Shown in pieces: positions 1 through 8,457 of a DNA stretch of 64,000 nt. A program made the translations under genes and the position numbers. The DNA comes from Aquiflexum sp. TKW24L (GTDB lineage: Bacteria > Bacteroidota > Bacteroidia > Cytophagales > Cyclobacteriaceae): positions 86,239-150,238 of the forward strand of contig NZ_JAMFLG010000010.1 in the NCBI RefSeq assembly GCF_023502205.1, read 5' to 3'. Positions within the stretch are counted from its first letter, which is position 1; each line of letters opens with the position of its first letter. The notes under the pieces are model-generated. The model saw only the letters and a program-made list of their open reading frames with translations, was not told where the DNA came from and made no database searches.

Positions 1-68
1 TCACCTGATGTTCCGTAAACCAATTTTCACACTTCTCACTGCTACTGCAAACTGTCAGCGCATACGGA

Positions 69-3000
69 TCAATCCTCTTCCTTTAACCCTTCAAAATTAT
101 TCTTTCTCTCTTGACTCTCGTTTCTTGTTGTTTTTTTTGGCTTTACCGGTTTAGACTGCCCTAGGCCAAGACTGCCTTTCATGCCACTGAAAGTTGCTTT
201 CCACCAATAGTTGAAAATGAATTTTTCTGTATCCCTTACTTCATAGATTTTCCCAATTATCGGCTTTCGGAGGTATCTTCGGGGGTTATTGGACCTGACA
301 GCAAATGAATTCAATACAAATGTCAAAATAGCATCTCTACCTTTGGCTTTTTCCAATGTCATTTTATCCAACAGGAACAGGTGTAAATCTGAATACAAAA
401 ATGACATCTGGCCAACAGCCTTATCTTTGTCTGCTGAAAATGACCAATCGGCGCCATTAACTTTCCCCCTTTTTACATTTACAAAGGCATTTGGTCCTAG
501 AATGGAATTAAGGGTGGACATCTCAAATGCACCAAGCTGAGCATTGATTCTCATCAAATAAGGATCCTCAAAAAACAAATGCCCTTGAAGATTGAGGTCT
601 GCTTGGCCATTGAGTTTTGCGTTTACGATCAAAAATGCTTCTTCCAAAGGATAGGGTTCTCCTGATTTTGAAAGATAAAATGGATACAGTCCCGCATTCA
701 GGTTGTTAAATGTCAATTCTCCCGGTATCATTCCATTTTCCGGAAACTCGGAGTAAGTAATTCTTGCATTTTCAATGATCAAAGTATCCAACCTTAAGTC
801 AAGTCCGGCCTTTTGCATCAATTCCTGAGGCATGAACTTATGGACACTCTCCCCTATTGGAAGCCTCTTGTCTTTAAACAAACTGGCATCCAATCCATTG
901 ACTTTGAGTGACTTTGCTGACAACACATTTTCTTCCAAAAACTTATCCCAAGCCACCCCTTCAAGAACCAGCAATGGCACTTTGATGTGAGATATATCTA
1001 CTTGTTTACCCACAATTTGACCATATTGATAGCGGCCAAATCTTGGCGAAAATTCTATGTCTTTGATCCTAATCTCTTCATTATTTAAGCTGAGTTGTCC
1101 TATGGTGACCTTATTGAGACTGTCTGCCAACAATATTTGATATTCAGGTATTGAAAAGGAATATTTTTGGTTAAGGAAATCAGCGGGATTAAATTGATCA
1201 ATATTTAAAAGGTCAATTTTTGTCCCTAACAAGGAAAAATTTACGGCATTGAAATGACGTGCCTGTTTGGAACCACCTTTATCAAAAATGGAAAAATTTC
1301 CTTCCACAATTTCAAAATCGTCTACCAGAAAATATTCAAACATACTTTTACCCGGATCTTTCGCCTGTTTCTCATTTTTAGGGACTTTGACCTCATCGAG
1401 AAATACCTCCAAGTCAGGCCGATATAACCGCAGTTGTTTGATCCATAAGTCTTTGCTCGATTGTAGATCTGCGAGTGAATTGATTTTGATAAGGGCCGAA
1501 GGTATATGGCCGGAAAATACGGGAAAGCCAGGATTTCCTCCCAAATCGCCGGGTATCACCCTAAAGTTGTTTATGAGAACTCCGTCATACTTTGTGTCCA
1601 ACTCCACTTTCGAAAAAGTTACCTGATGGACACTGTCATTCAGAGTCAGCCAAAATTCATCCAATTCCAATGTAATTCCATCAAACAAACCTGCGATTTC
1701 ACCTTTCTGAATCGTTGCAGAATCCAACAACAACTTGAATACTTTAAGGTCGATCCCGGTGTTGATGAGTTCCCTTGGGGTTCCGTTTTCCTTAAAGGAT
1801 AGGCTGAATTTCGCATCAATTGTCTCTATGGTGTCTATGGCGACAATGCTGATATTCTTAGGGAGGTTCATTTCCCTTGGAGCTCTTTTTATATCGGAAA
1901 GGTCTTCTTCTCCATTCCAATCATTGTCAATAAGCAACTCAACAGAAGAACCTACCAGCCCTACTTTCTCCAAGCTCAAAGTATTGTCAAATAAAAAGGC
2001 TTCCAAATCAACGCCTCGAAATGAAAGAATAGGGATATTGGCTGTTACCTTTGTCTTATCAGAAAAAGTCCTGCTTGGACTTAACTTGACATTCCTTGTG
2101 ATTATCTCCTCCCTTGAAGTGTTGAAATTGATCCCATCAGCTTGGATGGTATATTTTCCACTTCCGATGTTAAAAACATAATTACTTAAATTTAAATCAA
2201 GCTCATCAGAATAAAATGTATTGATTTCATTGGAAGCTGTTGCCTCATTAATAAAAAATTTTTTCACGGATATGGTAACATTCTCTTCCGAAAAGCTCCG
2301 CGCTTTGTCTGTGATAAAATTCTGGTAGTTAAGTTTGGCATTTTTAATGTTTATAGAATCTACTTGAATTTCGGAAAAATAATTTGTCAACAATTCCAAA
2401 ATTTCCCCTCTTTGTAAATCATTCGCAGAACCAACTTCATTTTTTGGTTTGTATCGGAAAAGATTGATGGTTGGGGAAGGGACCAAAATCTCATTCACTC
2501 TAAGAATACCATCAAAATATGCTTGGGGAATATCCACTCCTTTGGCGATAAACTTTGGAACATAAATATCCAATGTTGTCGTTTTATCATACCTGTTTAA
2601 GATTTGTTGGATTTGGTTCTGATTGAGCGGACGTATTGCAAATCCATCAATTTCAATTTGGAATTCTTTGGTATCCAAAAAAATCCGGTCGGCTTTGAAT
2701 ATATGAAGGTTGTCAGCAAGCTTTAAGGCATAATCTTCTATTTCCAGCTGTAGGTTTTCCGCCAAAAACACACCTTTCGAATCTGCATTCTCCGTCTTTT
2801 CGTCTAACTCAAAATTTTCAAGGATCAAGTTGATTTTCCCAAAGGAAAGGCTGTCCTGTCTGATCCTCACCCTATTGTCCAAAGTGAGGGAACCTTCCCT
2901 GATTTCAAATCTTTCCACATAAATCCCATTGAGAAATTCACTGTAAATCTTAATGAGATCCAACTTAGAATCTTTCTGTTCACGGCCGCCATGAATATTT

Positions 3001-4460
3001 CTGAGTAATATTTCCGGTTCATTGACGATGACTTCTTTCAGGTCAATGATCCCGAGGTTATATACTTTTTTGAGATTGACCTCTGTGATGACCAATCCCG
3101 GGACATTGATATCGAGGTGTGCTTTTTTGCCATCCATTTCAAGTCCTTCCAAAGGGAAAAGCGTAAAACCATCAATTTCAATCTTGTCGTCAAAAGATGA
3201 AAGCCTTACAAAATCACCTTTCATCAAGTGAATACTGTCATTGAGAGAAAATTCCACCTGATGAATTTCTACTGATGCATTGTTGGCATAAAAAAACTGG
3301 TCTTTCTTTTTGGATTCATCCGGCCCAACATAGAATTCCTCCATTTTAAAATCTATCCGATCGGTCTTGATCCTGTAGGTATCCCGGAAATTTGCCAGCC
3401 GTTTCCCAAATTTACCATCCACAATTTCAAAATCTTGGATCTGGATGGATTTCAAAATACCATCTATTAAACCATAAAGGTCAAATGGTTTTGATACTCT
3501 GTCCTTCTTCAATATTCCACCCGTATAGACACTAAACTCAGGGTTTTCGATTTTTAATTGACCCACCTCAACCTCAGTGGTATAGAAAACCCGATTGATG
3601 TCCGCATCTTTCAAAAAAAGATTCTCTAGATCTAATTGAAAATAAGTATTTGCTGATTTGCTGAAATCCGGAATGATTTGAAGTTCAACTGCATTAATGA
3701 AATGGTCAAGGGACGAAACATTGACTGTTTTGGCTTTGATAGTGTGGATACTGTCGGCCAACAGTACTTCAAAATTATCCAATCCGAAAGAAAAACCTTT
3801 GGCATTGAATGGGGTCTCCGGTACCCGAGGCTGCAAAAGTTGGATATCCTCCAATAATAACCTAGTATTCTCAGCTTTGATGGTTTTTTGGGCAATGAAA
3901 TTTTTCAATAACAAATCAGCATCATCAATTTTTAGTTTATTGATCCTGATTTCTTTGACCCGAGTGCCTAAAAATGACTTTTTAATTTCCTCTTGGAGGA
4001 TTAGTATCGGAGAAACAGCCGGTTTCGAAACTTCTGATGTATCTTTTTGTACTAATTTGAAATCGACTTCCGGACTTGAAAGCTCAATGTTCCCAATGAT
4101 GAATTCTTTTTTGAAAAATCGATAATGAAGTCCGGTTATCGCAATTTCATCTACCGAGATCCGGTAATAGGGAATCTCGCCGAGGACCTCAAATTGATCT
4201 TCGACTGGGTTTAACTTTAATCCAGTGAATGTTATTCCTCTTTGAAAAAAGAGAATATGAAATTCTTTGAAATCTATTTCATATTTATTACAGGAGGCAA
4301 TATTGACTTTCTCTTTTAGAAAATTGCGGAGCAAAAGATCAGATCCAAAATAAAAAAGAAGCTGAAGGGAAAATAAAAACAAAACGACAATACCAGCCAA
4401 CCGGAAGTACTTCTTTCTTTTATTTGATTGCAATGCATTTTGGCTCTGATTTTCTTCCAT
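69..4460 (-). CDS. Giant AsmA-like repeat protein, membrane anchored
   Basis: A 1463-residue protein with one N-terminal membrane anchor (about residues 19-40) and a long, beta-rich remainder predicted to lie in the periplasm. The body is periodic. A short element ending in a hydrophobic residue plus Pro (LKLNP at 81, LQIIP 260, FTLFP 432, FAIRP 607, VKLSP 791, FRVIP 966, IEFSP 1135) recurs every 169-184 residues. Copies from the second on are preceded by a D-S-x-H-like strand (for example LADSIH at 235 and LNDSIH at 405), and copies are followed by a V-P-x-L-x-I strand. The C-terminal ~200 residues resemble the conserved end of AsmA/DUF748-type proteins. Such proteins form long grooves thought to move phospholipid between the inner and outer membranes; that role is inferred here. 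It stands alone on its strand, with the RNA genes upstream. Family assignment is by overall character and is not certain. Confidence 0.7.
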   Translation of the reverse strand: MEENQSQNALQSNKRKKYFRLAGIVVLFLFSLQLLFYFGSDLLLRNFLKEKVNIASCNKYEIDFKEFHILFFQRGITFTGLKLNPVEDQFEVLGEIPYYRISVDEIAITGLHYRFFKKEFIIGNIELSSPEVDFKLVQKDTSEVSKPAVSPILILQEEIKKSFLGTRVKEIRINKLKIDDADLLLKNFIAQKTIKAENTRLLLEDIQLLQPRVPETPFNAKGFSFGLDNFEVLLADSIHTIKAKTVNVSSLDHFINAVELQIIPDFSKSANTYFQLDLENLFLKDADINRVFYTTEVEVGQLKIENPEFSVYTGGILKKDRVSKPFDLYGLIDGILKSIQIQDFEIVDGKFGKRLANFRDTYRIKTDRIDFKMEEFYVGPDESKKKDQFFYANNASVEIHQVEFSLNDSIHLMKGDFVRLSSFDDKIEIDGFTLFPLEGLEMDGKKAHLDINVPGLVITEVNLKKVYNLGIIDLKEVIVNEPEILLRNIHGGREQKDSKLDLIKIYSEFLNGIYVERFEIREGSLTLDNRVRIRQDSLSFGKINLILENFELDEKTENADSKGVFLAENLQLEIEDYALKLADNLHIFKADRIFLDTKEFQIEIDGFAIRPLNQNQIQQILNRYDKTTTLDIYVPKFIAKGVDIPQAYFDGILRVNEILVPSPTINLFRYKPKNEVGSANDLQRGEILELLTNYFSEIQVDSINIKNAKLNYQNFITDKARSFSEENVTISVKKFFINEATASNEINTFYSDELDLNLSNYVFNIGSGKYTIQADGINFNTSREEIITRNVKLSPSRTFSDKTKVTANIPILSFRGVDLEAFLFDNTLSLEKVGLVGSSVELLIDNDWNGEEDLSDIKRAPREMNLPKNISIVAIDTIETIDAKFSLSFKENGTPRELINTGIDLKVFKLLLDSATIQKGEIAGLFDGITLELDEFWLTLNDSVHQVTFSKVELDTKYDGVLINNFRVIPGDLGGNPGFPVFSGHIPSALIKINSLADLQSSKDLWIKQLRLYRPDLEVFLDEVKVPKNEKQAKDPGKSMFEYFLVDDFEIVEGNFSIFDKGGSKQARHFNAVNFSLLGTKIDLLNIDQFNPADFLNQKYSFSIPEYQILLADSLNKVTIGQLSLNNEEIRIKDIEFSPRFGRYQYGQIVGKQVDISHIKVPLLVLEGVAWDKFLEENVLSAKSLKVNGLDASLFKDKRLPIGESVHKFMPQELMQKAGLDLRLDTLIIENARITYSEFPENGMIPGELTFNNLNAGLYPFYLSKSGEPYPLEEAFLIVNAKLNGQADLNLQGHLFFEDPYLMRINAQLGAFEMSTLNSILGPNAFVNVKRGKVNGADWSFSADKDKAVGQMSFLYSDLHLFLLDKMTLEKAKGRDAILTFVLNSFAVRSNNPRRYLRKPIIGKIYEVRDTEKFIFNYWWKATFSGMKGSLGLGQSKPVKPKKTTRNESQERKNNFEGLKEED

Positions 4461-4671
4461 ACACTATAATCCGATAGTAAAAGTAACACAAAAGGATTGG
4501 AAAATCAGTAGACAGCTTTTTTGATTTGGAAAAATCCGTTCATGTTTCATTTGAAGAATCCTTTTTAACTCCCCACCATTCAAATGATTCCAAAATGAAC
4601 CATAAGCCAATTTGGCAACTTGTAGAAGATTTACAAACCCTAGGATAATTGGCAAAGGCCAAAAAAATGAA

Positions 4672-4721
4672 ACAAAACAAAAGAGACAATCAAATATTGG
4701 CTTACCAATTCCGATTGTCTC
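4672..4721 (-). terminator. Intrinsic terminator of tRNA-like RNA 1
   Basis: Read on the minus strand, a perfect 9-bp stem (GAGACAATC with GATTGTCTC, outer arms 4713-4721 and 4683-4691) encloses a second short stem. It is followed by a T-rich run (TTTTGTTTTG). It begins 33 bases after the 3' end of the tRNA-like gene and ends its transcript. Confidence 0.75.
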
Positions 4722-4753
4722 AATAATAAAATAACCCAAATATAAATTATTGC

Positions 4754-4891
4754 TGTAGGAGAAGGATTCGAACCTCCACGGAGAAGTTAGGCAACAAAAG
4801 AGCTCTTTGTGTGCTTTGTCCATTCCTGATAAGAACCAGGTACTCCACCCCCGAGACAGGAGGGCATGTCTGCCAGTTTCAACATCCTACA
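4754..4891 (-). ncRNA. tRNA-like RNA 1 (type II fold with a 70-nt variable arm)
   Basis: On the minus strand this folds as a tRNA. A 7-bp acceptor stem pairs TGTAGGA (4885-4891) with TCCTACA (4754-4760). A leucine-type D arm carries the AAACTGGCAGA loop. The anticodon arm (4848-4864) has 5 paired bases with one G-U, and the T arm (4761-4777) has the loop TTCGAAT. The variable region (4778-4847) is about 70 nt, far longer than in normal type II tRNAs. It is closed by GGAG/CTCC and contains a 5-bp hairpin and a palindrome. The loop CTGTCTC has U33 but U at position 37, and would read as anticodon GUC. No CCA is encoded. A normal decoding role looks unlikely. It shares its acceptor and T arm exactly with the shorter RNA at 5323-5378, and it has its own -7 element and terminator, so it is probably expressed. 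Confidence 0.7.
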
Positions 4892-4929
4892 AGGAGTGTT
4901 TTTTCAAAGCCTTTTGCTTTGTGGTGGGT

Positions 4930-4937
4930 CAAAATTA
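4930..4937 (-). promoter_or_regulatory. Promoter -7 element (TAATTTTG) for tRNA-like RNA 1
   Basis: It matches the Bacteroidota primary-sigma consensus TAnnTTTG on the minus strand, 38 bases before the acceptor stem. An 11-base stretch around it (caaaattaaca on the plus strand) is identical to the one at 5413-5423 before the second tRNA-like RNA. The leader between promoter and RNA holds a 6-bp hairpin at 4905-4921. No clear -33 TTTG was found. Confidence 0.5.
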
Positions 4938-5255
4938 ACAAACCGAGTCATTTATTAAAATTTATTTAATTAAAAGTATATTTTTTTACACTTTATTTAA
5001 TTTTACTTGATAAATATTAAATATAAGGAAATTCAACGTTAAATAAGGCTGCTTTATTGACAAATCTTTAATGAAAAAAAAGTAAAGTCCCGTTAGGTGC
5101 GAAAACCTCTTTGTATGGAGCAATTTTATTTGTGTAAATTTTTATTTGTTTTATCGGGGAATTGCCCAAATAGAATCTCTTCGAAACCAAAAAAAACCAT
5201 AGGCCTTGAGTAGGGTGTATTGAAGCCAACAAAACAAAAGACCGAAAAGTATAAA

Positions 5256-5290
5256 ATCAAAAAAGCTGTGAAACAAAATCTCACAGCTTT
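5256..5290 (-). terminator. Intrinsic terminator of tRNA-like RNA 2
   Basis: A perfect 10-bp stem (plus-strand arms 5262-5271 and 5281-5290, AAAGCTGTGA) has a 9-base loop and runs into TTTTTTGATTTT on the minus strand. It lies 32 bases downstream of the second tRNA-like RNA. Confidence 0.8.
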
Positions 5291-5322
5291 AGTCAATTAA
5301 CAATAAACCCAAAATAACCAGA

Positions 5323-5378
5323 TGTAGGAGAAGGATTCGAACCTCCGGGAAAAACCCCACCACTCTTTTAATCCTACA
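5323..5378 (-). ncRNA. tRNA-like RNA 2 (acceptor/T-arm minihelix)
   Basis: A 56-nt unit whose 5' TGTAGGA (5372-5378) pairs perfectly with its 3' TCCTACA (5323-5329). Next to it is a T arm (5330-5346) identical to that of the RNA at 4754-4891. The D and anticodon arms are replaced by 25 nt that contain only a small GGG-TTTTT-CCC hairpin. The result is the 12-bp acceptor/T-stem stack, the minimal structure recognised by RNase P and other tRNA enzymes. A TAATTTTG promoter element lies upstream and an intrinsic terminator downstream. This could be a degenerate tRNA gene, but keeping both acceptor halves together with promoter and terminator argues for a functional RNA. Function unknown. Confidence 0.65.
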
Positions 5379-5412
5379 AAACAACCAGACTTTTTTCTAA
5401 TTGATTACAACA

Positions 5413-5420
5413 CAAAATTA
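5413..5420 (-). promoter_or_regulatory. Promoter -7 element (TAATTTTG) for tRNA-like RNA 2
   Basis: Minus-strand TAnnTTTG match in the same 11-base context as the element at 4930-4940. It lies 34 bases before the acceptor stem, against 38 for the first RNA. The repeated context and similar spacing support it as a true promoter. Confidence 0.5.
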
Positions 5421-5761
5421 ACACCTTATCTGATTCTTTAATAATTGTATAAATATTTAGCTAAAAATTTACAGTATATTTATTTTACGACACATTTTTT
5501 ATTTATTCTTAAATCTACAACGATTGCGGAAACCAGTTTTTTGAATACTTGACAATGGGTTTTGGGTTTCCAACCTACCAATTATTAAAATTTCATGTAA
5601 TTACAAGGCACTTTTTTAATTTTTTTAATCATCTTCATTGACTTTAAACTTAATAACTCCAGATTTTGCTACCGAAATTGAGGTAAATCGTCTGGCTTGA
5701 AATCAAATTTTGTAAGGAAAAGGTAAATTAAGTCCCTCCAATACAGGACAATAGTGAAAAC
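5421..5761. other. AT-rich spacer, nothing recognised
   Basis: This stretch lies between the second tRNA-like RNA and the end of rluD. No open frame of credible coding character, repeat or strong hairpin was seen. Confidence 0.5.
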
Positions 5762-6808
5762 TTAGTCTTCATATTTGACATAATTCTCCCATTTTTCCAA
5801 AACAGCCGCAAAATCTGCCGGAAGCGGAGTTTCGAAATAAATCCTGTTTTTGGTTACAGGATGGATAAATCCCAAGGACATCGCATGCAAGGCCTGCCTT
5901 GGCATCAGATCAAAGCAATTTTGGATAAACATTTTGTATTTCGAAAACTGTGTCCCTTTTCGGATTTTATCTCCTCCATAAACTGCATCGTTGAACAAAG
6001 GATGTCCCAAGAACTTCATGTGGGCACGGATTTGATGGGTACGCCCGGTTTCCAGATTGCATTGCACCAAAGTCACATACCGCAACCTTTTGATAACTTT
6101 CCAATGTGTAACGGCATGTTTTCCCTGCGAACCATCGACAAAAGTATCCATCACTTTTCGGTCTTTGGCGCTCCTGCCAACATTGGCGATGATTGTTCCT
6201 TGGTCTTCCTCAGGTTCTCCCCATACCAAAGCCAAATAAGTCCTGTCAATGTCATGGTTAAAAAACTGCTTGGCAAGATCCGTCATCGCAGTCTCCGATT
6301 TTGCAATCACCAATAACCCTGAAGTGTCTTTATCAATTCTATGAACCAATCCAGGCCTACCCGAATTTCCGGGCATGGTGGGCAGTTGGTTGAAATGATA
6401 AACCAAGGCGTTGACCAAAGTTCCCGTCCAATTCCCATGGGCAGGATGTACCACCATCCCCGGAGACTTGTTGACAATCATCAGGTACTCATCTTCGAAT
6501 ACAATGTCCAAAGGAATGTCCTCCGGGACAACTTCGGTATCTCTTGGAGGTTTTTCCAAGAAAACCTTGATCTCATCTAATGGCTTGATCTTATAATTTG
6601 CCTTTGTTGGATTGCCATTGATCTGAACAAAACCTGCGTCTATCGCATTTTGAACCCTGTTTCGGGTGGCATTTGGCAACCTGTCAGTTAAAAATTTGTC
6701 CACCCTTGTTGGGGCCTGTCCCTTGTCAATCGTAAAACTGAAGTGCTCAAAGAGTTCTACATCCAACTCTTCCTCATCAAAATTATCCTGATCCATCATG
6801 TCTGCCAT
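5762..6808 (-). CDS. rluD: 23S rRNA pseudouridine synthase, RluA/RluD family
   Basis: A 348-residue enzyme that isomerises uridine to pseudouridine in 23S rRNA (helix 69 for RluD). An acidic N-terminal stretch is followed by an S4-like RNA-binding domain (about residues 34-80) and the RluA catalytic domain. The signature HRIDKDTSG has the catalytic Asp at about 159. The start at 6808 (MADMMDQ) was chosen because a longer frame would pass through the promoter and into the divergent neighbour. A start at 6799 is also possible. A TATTTTTG element ends 4 bases before this ATG, so the mRNA may be nearly leaderless. RluC-type specificity cannot be excluded. Confidence 0.88.
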   Translation of the reverse strand: MADMMDQDNFDEEELDVELFEHFSFTIDKGQAPTRVDKFLTDRLPNATRNRVQNAIDAGFVQINGNPTKANYKIKPLDEIKVFLEKPPRDTEVVPEDIPLDIVFEDEYLMIVNKSPGMVVHPAHGNWTGTLVNALVYHFNQLPTMPGNSGRPGLVHRIDKDTSGLLVIAKSETAMTDLAKQFFNHDIDRTYLALVWGEPEEDQGTIIANVGRSAKDRKVMDTFVDGSQGKHAVTHWKVIKRLRYVTLVQCNLETGRTHQIRAHMKFLGHPLFNDAVYGGDKIRKGTQFSKYKMFIQNCFDLMPRQALHAMSLGFIHPVTKNRIYFETPLPADFAAVLEKWENYVKYED

Positions 6809-6812
6809 CCTG

Positions 6813-6820
6813 CAAAAATA
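6813..6820 (-). promoter_or_regulatory. Promoter -7 element (TATTTTTG) of rluD
   Basis: A perfect TAnnTTTG match on the minus strand, 4 bases upstream of the ATG at 6808. With the usual start-site distance, the transcript would begin at or very near the start codon. No -33 TTTG is evident. Confidence 0.5.
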
Positions 6821-6846
6821 AGGGCATTTGGTAAAGATTTGGTTAT

Positions 6847-7782
6847 TTGCAGGAATATTGGAAAACATTGCTTCTCCCAAATCCCATATCAACCCAAGAA
6901 ATCCAGCTCCCTCTTTTGGAGGAAAAAGGGATCAGCCTAGCTGTCAGGCGGTTGGACCAAGTCCATGACCTAGTCTCAGGAAATAAATTCTATAAGCTTA
7001 AATACAACATGGAAGAAGCTAAAAAGAAAGGTTTTTCCACCTTGTTGACTTTCGGAGGGGCATTTTCCAATCATATCCATGCCACAGCAGCAGCGGCGAG
7101 ATTAGAAGGATTCAAGTCAATTGGAATCATCAGAGGTGAAGAAATAATTTCTTTGAACCCAACCCTATCTTTTGCAAAGTCGGAAGGTATGCAACTCGAA
7201 TTCATCAGCCGGGAGGATTATAGAAAAAAGTCTTGCGATTCTTTTGTTGAAAAACTGAAAGAAAAATTTGGAGATTTTTATTTGATCCCCGAGGGGGGTA
7301 CCAATGCCCTGGCGATAGCAGGAACAAAGGAAATTCTATCCGAAGTAGATTCATATTATTCCCATATCACCTGTTCTATCGGAACAGGGGGAACTTTTGC
7401 AGGTTTGGCGGAAAGCATACATTCCGACCAAAATTTACTGGGATTTTCTTCTTTGAAAGGGGATTTTATTCATTCGGAAATCAATAACCTACTTCTTGAA
7501 AACCAGATCTATCCAAAAGGAAAATACAGTATTTTTGACAATTACCACTTTGGAGGATATGGAAAATCGGATTCTAAACTGTTTGATTTTATGCAATGGT
7601 TTTATGCACAGACCCAAATTCCTTTGGATCCGATCTATACCGGAAAGATGATGTTTGGGATATTTGATCTGGTCAGAAAGGATTTTTTCCAGAAAGGCTC
7701 TTCCATTTTAGCCATCCATTCAGGCGGTTTACAAGGGATAGCAGGATTCAACCAACGGATGGGGACGAAATTGCCTGTATGA
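6847..7782 (+). CDS. PLP-dependent D-cysteine desulfhydrase / ACC deaminase family protein
   Basis: A 311-residue fold-type II PLP enzyme. Near the N-terminus GNKFYKLKYN contains the PLP-binding Lys context, followed by a glycine-rich TFGGAFSNHIHATAAAA segment with the conserved SNH. IPEGGTNALA and SIGTGGTFAGL form the phosphate-binding region. Family members deaminate D-cysteine or 1-aminocyclopropane-1-carboxylate; the sequence alone does not settle the substrate. The frame opens with TTG at 6847. A second TTG at 6868, just before LLPNP, fits usual family starts as well. It is divergent from rluD with only 38 bases between them. Confidence 0.8.
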   Translation: MQEYWKTLLLPNPISTQEIQLPLLEEKGISLAVRRLDQVHDLVSGNKFYKLKYNMEEAKKKGFSTLLTFGGAFSNHIHATAAAARLEGFKSIGIIRGEEIISLNPTLSFAKSEGMQLEFISREDYRKKSCDSFVEKLKEKFGDFYLIPEGGTNALAIAGTKEILSEVDSYYSHITCSIGTGGTFAGLAESIHSDQNLLGFSSLKGDFIHSEINNLLLENQIYPKGKYSIFDNYHFGGYGKSDSKLFDFMQWFYAQTQIPLDPIYTGKMMFGIFDLVRKDFFQKGSSILAIHSGGLQGIAGFNQRMGTKLPV

Positions 7783-8415
7783 TTACTTGGTGGTAAAAAA
7801 GTCTTCTTTTTCCTGCGGAATGATTTGGATGACATTTGCCAAAACTAGCCTAACCAGTGTTTTTGATGCTAAAAAACGGGGTAATTTGGCCAAAAACTGA
7901 AACTCCTTCAAAGTGATTTTGCCATTTTCTTCAAGGGATTTCATCAGGATATTCTCCTTTTCCCCATAAGTGAAAACCATATCTTTCGGGTTTTTCCCTC
8001 TTTTTAACACTTCCCACATTTCCTTGCTTGCTTGGATACTGCGATCCTTGACGCGGACAAACGCTTTTCTCTTATCCTCCTCCATCAAAAAATGTGGCCG
8101 CTCGGGAGATTTTGGAATGGTAAATACTGCAACTCCTTTTTTCGGGGTGAGTTTGATGACTTCAACCTGATATTCCAACTTGGGCTGAATATGCTGACCG
8201 ATGGCTTTTTGCATCACAAAAACTTCCTCTTCGATAAACCGCTGTCCACTGACCGTCCCGTCATCATCCACCCCGATCAACAAAAATCCTCCTTCGGTAT
8301 TGGCCAAAGCGATGATCTCCCTGACGATTTTTTCAGGATAAGCCGCTTTCTTCTTGAACTCGATCTTCAAGCCTTCCCCTTGCTGGGCGATTTTATGGAT
8401 TTCTTGAAGAGTCAT
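7783..8415 (-). CDS. AlbA_2/Schlafen-type ATP-binding domain protein
   Basis: A 210-residue protein with an AlbA_2 (divergent AAA-4, Schlafen-like) domain over about residues 10-130. It carries the typical GLKIEFKK start, EIIALANTEGGFLLIGVDD and an FVRVKDRSI strand. A C-terminal helix-turn-helix-like part follows (EENGKITLKEFQFLAK). Relatives are putative transcriptional regulators or nucleic-acid-binding proteins. The start at 8415 (MTLQEIH) was chosen because the frame upstream is just a translation of a 9-bp satellite rich in Asn-Tyr-His. It converges on the deaminase gene with no spacer: the two stop codons abut at 7782/7783. Confidence 0.75.
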   Translation of the reverse strand: MTLQEIHKIAQQGEGLKIEFKKKAAYPEKIVREIIALANTEGGFLLIGVDDDGTVSGQRFIEEEVFVMQKAIGQHIQPKLEYQVEVIKLTPKKGVAVFTIPKSPERPHFLMEEDKRKAFVRVKDRSIQASKEMWEVLKRGKNPKDMVFTYGEKENILMKSLEENGKITLKEFQFLAKLPRFLASKTLVRLVLANVIQIIPQEKEDFFTTK

Positions 8416-8457
8416 TTGGAAGTACGAGGTTTGAAGTTGGTAGTACGAAGTGGATAA

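Noticed and set aside
4464..4823. 119-codon minus-strand open frame
   Set aside because: It begins inside the tRNA-like RNA and runs through its terminator; its residue content is not protein-like.
4754..5378. attL/attR pair of a small integrated element
   Set aside because: The 24-base identity could be an attachment repeat, but both copies also have the matching 5' acceptor half, their own promoters and terminators, and no integrase lies between them.
6809..6892. N-terminal extension of rluD by 28 codons
   Set aside because: It would pass across the -7 element and overlap the divergent deaminase start; the sequence has no family resemblance.
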